A stretch of 60,000 bases of DNA from Bolinopsis microptera. Its lineage: Eukaryota > Ctenophora > Tentaculata > Lobata > Bolinopsidae. A model generated the notes under the pieces. The model did no database searches. It was given only the letters and a program-made list of their open reading frames with translations, and was not told where the DNA came from. Shown piece by piece: positions 53,401 to 60,000 of the stretch. Location: the NCBI RefSeq assembly GCF_026151205.1, contig NC_087074.1:8537726-8597725 (forward strand), given 5' to 3'. Position 1 is the first letter of the stretch. Each line of letters begins with the position of its first letter. Position numbers and translations under genes: made by a program.

Positions 53401-56400
53401 TAACTTGCTGTATTACGTCAGCAGTAATACCTATCACTAACTACACTCATTATACCAAGATATGTACCAACCTCAGACTGCAAGACTTCGAGTTGCCGGA
53501 GCTTCGGTTTGGTCTCCTCTATTTCAGTCAGCAAGTTTTTGTACTGACGTTTCAAGTCGGCCTGTGGGGAAGAGGGAACTTTAACCACAATGTCAACATC
53601 AACTGAACGGCTGGAGCCACGTGGAGACCGTGGCGACCGAGGAGATCTGATCTCAAGTGTGGCTGAGGAGGCTCGATTGGTAGAAGATGTCATATTGTCA
53701 AACAAAAACCGTTAATAGAAACTGTTACACGAAAAGAAATATGATCAATAGACGAAATAACCTTTTGGTCGGTTGCCATTGCAGGGATGTAAGGAGGGGG
53801 GTTGAGTGTGAAATAAGAGTTCTCAACAAATTATAGCTCTAGTCCTCATAGCAACGCTACAGAAATGCCACCCGTGGATGCTCCTCGGGAATCTAATTTT
53901 AAGGGAACTTTACCCGACCCTTTTCTGCCATTTGAGACTTACTCTACTTCTTTATGCTGGAAACTTAAACCAGAGACCATGAAAATTAGGCTGATATTGA
54001 TAAACAATCCCCTCATTCTACTAGTATAACCCCAACGAAGTCAAAATTTCATATTCTGATCGCCAAGGATCCCTTTAAGACATCAATCCAGTAACGGGGC
54101 TCTAGACAACCGTTACTGTTAGGAATGTGACCCAGGAGGTAAAATTATTGAATCCGGGTGGCATGTCACAATGTGATTTATAAAAAAGAGAGAGGTAATA
54201 GTGGAAACATAATACGAAGTGGAAGAAAAGATTCAGTCATTATATTATCACTTCTCTGGGCTGCACATATTAGTTAACAATGCATGGTTCAATGCTCATG
54301 AACAGGTCATTCAAAGGAACTAATGGTTCTATTTTATTATATGTATTGAGTTTCAGGGGTGAACATATCCTAGCTGTGCTTGTCCTCGGCTATCAAAGAA
54401 AAGCTTGACCACGCTAGCTTGATCATGAAAGTTTGAACAAACAAGTGGGGGTTTAAAATACTTACATGAGGCATCATTTTGTTGATCTGATCGGAGGGTA
54501 ACTCCTCACAATCATCCTCCTCGGTAATACACGGGAGTTTTATCTCGTATAATGTCAACCCAGTAGCTTCATCTTGCTCCAGATCCAGGATCCTGTTAAA
54601 CTTATCCTTCTTGAAGGTGGTCCTCAACTTATCAAGTCTAGAACACAGATGTCGGTAGTTTCCATTTAAAGTCTCGTACTCGGAAACTTCAGATTCGGAG
54701 GTTTCTGATTCTGAGGTTTCTAAGTCATCATAAGCAGCACCGTAAGAGTTGTCGGGCCTGGCATGTGGTGATCTGTATCTGGGATCTGGGGAATCAAGTT
54801 CACTTTCGGAATCACTTTCGGTTTCATGTTCGGTTGGCTGAGGAGTGTGAAAGTCTCCAGTGTCTGTTTCTGTCTCAGGTTCAGTTGAAGGACAGCACGG
54901 ATGCTGGACAATGTCGAGTGAATTGTATCGAATATTGATATCACCATGATAATCACTTTCACTTTCTATTTCAACTGAAGGCAAATTAGGATATCTCGTG
55001 TCACCATGTCCTACTGTTTCCGAAGGGTCATCATGGAAGTCATCGTCGTAGAAAGAATCCATATCATCCGAATCAGCACGATTTGGTCTATTAAGTTTAA
55101 TTTCCACATCGCCAGTTTGCGAGAACTCTTCAATCAGCTTATTCTCTTGACTTTGTTGAAGTATTGGTTCGTCATTAGCCACTGTGTCTATCTCTTCTGG
55201 CTCCTGGTCCTCAGGAAAGTTTTCACATCCGGGAACGTGCTCCTTTATCCCTAATTTCAAATCAAGATCTCCAGGGGGACTTAGGTATCGGTCCATGAGA
55301 TCGTCAACTATACTTGGTTTACGAACCAGTGGTTTGCGGATAGACTCGCTTGATTCAGATGGTGACCAAGAATCTTCCTCACAGGTGGTGACCTCAGAAT
55401 GTTTCATCTGGTCTGATTTTGGCTCTGGTTTGGTTTCACTCAGTGCACTAAGAGACAACTCTTCAATGACAAACGTGTTATCAAAAGGATCTGAGACGTC
55501 TATGTAGTCCGTAGAATCCTGTTCATTATCAGCTGAACCCTCATCACCATTTAAACAAATCAAAGAAGAGCCAGCACCTGTGTCAACTTGTACCCCAAGA
55601 GGACTACTCATATGTTGACTAAGGATATCTGTAAACTCTTCTGTGTCTGATGCAAGCCAGTCAGGAACCGACTCCACGTCAGACATGACAGCTTCACCCT
55701 CATCCACCATATACTTAGATGCCGAGGAGACACTCTGGCAGTCAGATAACACATCTGTTTGGAGGCAGTCGACTTGTATCACTTCAGTCGTTTCAATGAC
55801 GGGAATCACTTCGTCAACTGATGTGATAGAGAGACATTCTACAAGCTGGAGTGACATAGATTCGGTGTCACTGAGTGTAGAAGCTACCTCAATAACATGA
55901 TTCTGAAGATGAGGATGTTCCTGAACATTGGAGTTATATAGTATGAGAACAGAATTAACATCAGGAACTTCTTCTGGTTCAATAACATGAGTGTTTTCAT
56001 CGAAAGGAGACTCACTTATTTCACATTCTTCATAATGTATATCCTCAGAATCGGATTTGTCCGAGTGATAAGTCACCTCTATTCCCACAGTCCCCCTATT
56101 CTCAGGTGGACCAGGCAGATAGGATTGGAACAACTCCTCCAGCTCACATGCTGCTGCTTCAGGATCTGAGCAGTATTCATCGAGAATAACTGGGTTGGAG
56201 AAATCTGATTCAGACGAGATAATTTCATCGGAATCACTGACAAGAGTGTCATCATAAACGTTAGAGTTGTTTTGCAGGCTCTGATTGTACGTTGAATCGC
56301 TAAAACAATGCCTGTCTGTATCTAACGAAGTAGCAAAACTCTCCCCGCAGTCATTGACAAGTTCGTCAATTTCAAATCTGAGATTGTCGACAGACTCGCG

Positions 56401-59400
56401 TAGAATGGCAGTAGAATTTGTGGATGCTGTTGTTCTAGAAATTTCCGTGGTACCAGTCTCGATGGAAGGCTGAGATAGCGAAGTTCCTGATTTATGATGG
56501 GGTCTCCGCGTTATTTTGCAGGGGACAATAGCGTCTAACCTTTGTTTTGTCAGACCCTCATTCGAAAAGTCTGGGCTCGGTACTGTTGGATCTCCATCCA
56601 CAGCCACTTTACAATCCATACTATCATTTCCGCTTTCAATCGGGGACTTAGACTTAACACTAGGACTTTTTGGTTTTGGTAGCAGTTTAGGTGGACTTTT
56701 CGGACGTTTAGCAGCTGGGGCCAAAGTTCCAGCAATAACTTCAGGAATATCAACACAATCCTCATCAATACTAGAAGATTGAATGAGAGGATCACGTTTC
56801 AAAGATCTATCTGAGGCTTGAGAAGAGGTATCATCAGTCGATCTCGGTCTGGAGGGCCGACGAGTTTTCTTTAGTTTCTGAGCTTTACTGGGGGTCTTGG
56901 GAGGGGTTCCTTTCATCAGCCTCTCATTGGGTTTAGTAGGAGACGAATCAGTGGATGACGACTGGGCACATTGTTCAAAAAATTCTATTGATCTAGATAT
57001 CAACCCGGCTTTTTGTTCTGACACCCCTTCAGAGAGGTCACTCTCATCTGGCTTGGCTATATCATTAGAAAACTGTTTCTGTTGTCCATCGTCAACCGGT
57101 TTTCGCAGTTCATCCACAAATTGCTGCTGCAGTTCTTCAACAAACTGTTGTTGTAGTTCATAAACAGGTCGGTCATCGCTAACAGAATGTTCTTTCTGTT
57201 CATGATAGGGCTCGTCTTGTTCTTCAAGGACAAAAGAACCCATAGGGTCACTGAGAGCGCACTTCATCTTTTCAGGACTAAAATACTTTTCCTCCAGTAA
57301 ACTTGTTTTTTCCTCTAAAGCACTGTACAACTTTTTAGTTTCAGCGAGAAGAGCTAGACTTTCAGTCATGGGTAGTCCATCAGCCTCGGGTGATTTCATA
57401 TCATCTTCTCTGGGTGATTTCATGTCATCTTCTATCTGATCAGCTGGGAAACTTATATCTGTTTCAATCTGATCGGCTGGGAAACTTATATCTGTTTCAA
57501 TCTGATCAGCTGGGAAACTTATATCTGTTGGAAAATCGGCTTCAGTAGGGAAGCTGATGTCTGAGTCCTCCACTGAAGTGTCGTAAACATTATCCTTATC
57601 GGACATTTCGTTGTGGGCAGACATGGAATCTTGGAGAATCGTTATATCTTGACTGTCGGCAGTATTATTAATAGAATGGTCGTTATTGATCTCAACAGTT
57701 TCGCTGTCAGAAACAGCACTATAGTCACCAATCAGTTCCACATTTTTGTGTTTCAACTCCGCTTGAGCTTTTACATGAGTCAAATATTTATCATACTCCT
57801 CATCAGTCTCAAAGTCGTTTCTACCGATGTCAAAGTTATCCCAACTCATCTCATGAAGAGGATTACCATGGCTAGCCACAGACAGTTTCCTGGGAGTGCT
57901 GCACTCCGATCCTGAAGGAGGCTGTCTCTCGTTTTCGGAGCTGCCCCTGATAGAATGTTCTAGGTCTGTGGTTGGGGAGGTGATGTTGAAGACGGGGATG
58001 GTGAGATCCTCGTCTTGCTCCTCAAAACTCTCGTGATCAGCAGGACGGTAGCTACTTCCATCGCTCACGTTCACCCCGCTATCTGAACAACATGAGCTCT
58101 GTTCTAACGCACTCTTAGCTGTAATGAACAGCTCAGGATCCGATTCACCGTCACTGCCGTTAGAGGTCCCGAAACTCATCCGGAAGGACTGACTAGTAAT
58201 ATTTAGAGCGGGCTTGTCGTAGTCTGTTGAGTAACTTGACTCGGGAGACTCCTGGTCCATTTTATTGTGTCTCGGTGAAGGGGTGTAGAAGTCTGAGTTG
58301 GTGTAGGATTGGTTTATTGGGGTACCGGAACTGTCTAGAAACTCGCTGTGAACGAAACTGTTGGCATCTAGAGCGGGAGGGGATCCGTGAGCAAGTAGAT
58401 CAGCGTGCAGATCTGCGAACAAGTGCTCTTCTATTCCTTCAATGTCTCCCGAGGAGGACCTTTTGATAAAACCTGAGGAAAGATATAATTAGACTTCAAA
58501 CAGTTCATATGATACTTTTAGAAGACATACCTTGGAGAAGACTGAAGGAACCAGTGGGAATTTTGATCAGTGAAATACTGGCCATTTTGATAAACTCTTA
58601 AATTTTATCAAGAATTTGTGTGCCTCTTGTATAGAGTTATTAAAGTGCAAATTTATTTATAGAACGCTAAATTCCATACAAATTTCGGTAGAATTTTCGA
58701 CTGAAGGAATTTCGTCGATATATCGACGAAATTCCTTCAGTCACTGAAAACCTACATTATAATGTAGGTTTTCAGTGACATACGTAATCAAAAGAAATCG
58801 ATACAACAATGGATCGGTTTAATTAGATGCGGCATAATTATGTTAATATCATAAGCGGTAACCATGGCAACAATTCGAAGCACACCCCCGCTTGAAATTA
58901 AATATTTAAATAAGGGGGGTTGAATAACGATATTTCATGGAGAGGTCCACGACTTACGGAATTCAGGAGGATGTTGCAATCCCAGCCATCTATTCTGCAT
59001 CTCCTCAAACCCTGAGCTTATCTTCTGTTGTCTGGAGTCTATTTCCTGATTACCCAACTCAAGATGTCCCGACAGGTCTTCTTCAAGCAACGGGAATTCT
59101 TCTGGAATTTCCAACGATCTGGAATTGGAAATATTTAAATGCCAGTTGTGTAACAGCTCCATTTCAAAGATTCAACAATTGGATCAAGTGATTCACATAA
59201 CAGTAAATTAGTTACAAAACCAAATAAAAATAGTACGATGAGCCACATGGACAAACAACCGAACCTCGGAGAGGTGGCATCAGAATAGTTGAACAGGTCA
59301 GCTGACTCGAAATCAGGAACCTCGCCAGGACCCAGTGTTTCTATTGTTCCTATTGAAGAGCTGGAGGGTTCGAATGGGAATCTGTTCTGTTGTTGTTGGG

Positions 59401-60000
59401 AAACCACACTGCTAAATGGTGTGACGGTTGTGAAATCTGTGTTGGATTCCTGCATTCCTGAGCTGGACACTTTTGAGGAGAATTGGCTGGGAGCCGCTAG
59501 CTGACCAAATGACTGAAATAAGGTGATCTTTAGCTTAATTTAAGATGTTTCAAAACTTTATTAGACCAATATATATTAGACCAATTAAATATGAATATAA
59601 TTTTTAGGACCAGAGCTCGGATAACCAATTGTGTTAAGATTGAAAGTTCACCTCAGGAGTCGAAGGTGAGAGACCTAGAACGAATTTGACATCTTCGAAT
59701 GGTAGCCACTTTCTCTGTAGTAAAACGGGACAGTCCGTACTTCTCAGTACTCGATCTAAGGTTTTGACTTATGAAACTTGTGAATAAACCATAAAAACGA
59801 AAAATTCAGTACATTCTTGTATTACTATTAGATAGGTGACAAATCTAGAGTTTTCAACTTTCAGTATTTTATCAAACAAACCGAAGTTAGGACGCCGTTC
59901 CATCAGATGATATCTCTGGCAAGGATCTAACTGGTATTTGTTGACAAGTTCAGATATTATTCTGGCGGTGGTGGCATCTTCAGCAACTTCAGCAGCTCCT
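50491..60000 (-). CDS. Large scaffold: RA-type domain, acidic disordered region, coiled coils, PDZ-like domain (5' end outside window)
   Basis: Exons: complement(50491-51666, 51875-51994, 52224-52391, 52589-52726, 52841-52984, 53472-53561, 54466-58472, 58958-59118, 59265-59512, 59652-59755, 59882->60000). All phases agree; 2157 residues lie in the window. The first two exons give an RA-like fold end (TARIISELVNKYQLD, then FDRVLRSTDCPVLLQRKWLP and VKFVLG), which suggests small-GTPase binding. The 4-kb exon is Ser/Asp/Glu-rich and disordered, with a triplicated DISFPADQIE segment. The next five exons are coiled coil (ADLKRQYKNLLTEIEE, LEKALEQKDDMVKDLEEQN). The last exon has more coiled coil, then a PDZ-like domain about 143-227 residues into that exon (PRGIYFKQGQHGVYVDKV, RLAGGDRVVEIN), coiled coil again and a Ser/Thr-rich tail. 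Likely a cortical or junctional scaffold; orthologue not recognised. Alternative first exons are listed separately. Confidence 0.82.
53472..53693 (-). CDS. Alternative first exon giving a short coiled-coil/PDZ isoform
   Basis: The ATG at 53693 opens MTSSTNRASSATLEIRSPRS and reads straight through the acceptor at 53561/53562 into the shared coiled-coil exon. An in-frame TAA lies just upstream, so this is a real possible start. The short isoform would be 655 residues: an Arg/Ser/Pro-rich head (SPRSPRSPRGSSRS), coiled coils, PDZ-like domain at about 407-491, and tail. It lacks the RA domain and the acidic exon. This implies an internal promoter between 53693 and 54465. Confidence 0.6.
53762..53779 (-). 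CDS. Candidate mini first exon (MATDQK)
   Basis: ATG at 53779 followed by five codons and a GTTATT donor, phase 0, which fits the phase-0 acceptor before the coiled-coil exon at 53561. It would give a third N-terminus. Six codons and a weak donor make this tentative. Confidence 0.25.
57433..57530 (-). repeat. 33-bp in-frame tandem repeat in the acidic exon
   Basis: A 33-base unit is repeated three times nearly exactly, encoding DISFPADQIE plus Thr/Asp each time. A further diverged DISFP lies on either side, and an EDDMKSP motif is duplicated next to it. The repeat preserves frame. It may be a multivalent short linear motif. Confidence 0.85.
58531..58585 (-). CDS. Alternative first exon of the long scaffold isoform
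   Basis: ATG at 58585 opens MASISLIKIPTGSFSLLQ and ends CAAG/GTATGT, phase 1. It joins in frame to the 4-kb exon at 58472 (acceptor CCTCAG). The exon at 58958-59118 also ends in phase 1, so both can feed the same acceptor. This isoform would start after the RA domain and have 1965 residues. Confidence 0.65.
58699..58779. repeat. Two adjacent perfect palindromes (44 and 40 bp)
   Basis: 58699-58742 is a perfect palindrome centred in CGTCGATATATCGACG. 58740-58779 is a second perfect palindrome centred in CTACATTATAATGTAG. They share three bases at the junction. They lie about 115-195 bases upstream of the MASISLIK first exon, in an intron of the full-length gene. Neither is coding. Confidence 0.95.

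Overview
The window is eukaryotic, animal-type nuclear DNA. Coding regions are split by many GT-AG introns, most of 60 to 1600 bases. Gene families visible include a SIX-class homeobox protein, alpha-tubulin, and scaffold proteins with PH, RA and PDZ domains. A short CCCTAA tract fits the metazoan TTAGGG telomere repeat. The DNA is AT-rich with large gene-free stretches full of decayed transposable elements. I cannot name the species; a marine invertebrate, possibly an early-branching one, is a guess. Exon ends given here were fitted by hand from splice motifs and reading-phase agreement and need transcript support.

Layout. 1-4.6 kb: no supported gene. 4.6-11.1 kb: two tandem minus-strand paralogues, each fusing a NERD-like/PD-(D/E)XK nuclease domain to a superfamily-1 helicase-like ATPase. 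Each has one small 5' exon and one phase-1 intron. 11-19 kb: transposon-rich DNA, with a mariner-type deletion derivative (TA target duplication) and a hAT-type element (exact 8-bp target duplication) carrying a 122-bp higher-order minisatellite. 19.2-28.2 kb: plus-strand adaptor protein with at least two whole PH domains and the end of a third, SH2-binding-type tyrosine motifs and a long Ser/Pro/Arg/Lys-rich tail. 28.2-34.4 kb: gene-poor, repeat-rich DNA with a possible membrane-protein 3' exon containing an in-frame stop. 34.5-39.4 kb: one complete six-exon alpha-tubulin gene and, downstream, a second copy of exons 3-6 only. 39.4-42 kb: inverted repeats and the telomere-like tract. 42.1-44.6 kb: SIX1/2-like homeobox gene, minus strand. 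45.6-50.1 kb: plus-strand multi-exon secreted or membrane-anchored protein of unknown family. 50.5-60 kb: a long minus-strand gene that enters from beyond the right edge, encoding an RA-type domain, a 4-kb acidic disordered exon, coiled coils and a PDZ-like domain, with several phase-compatible alternative first exons.

The genes are not an operon-like system. The most unusual points are the nuclease-helicase pair, which resembles prokaryotic defence or DNA-processing architectures; the alpha-tubulin locus, where one set of 5' exons could serve two interchangeable 3' halves; and the alternative-start scaffold gene.
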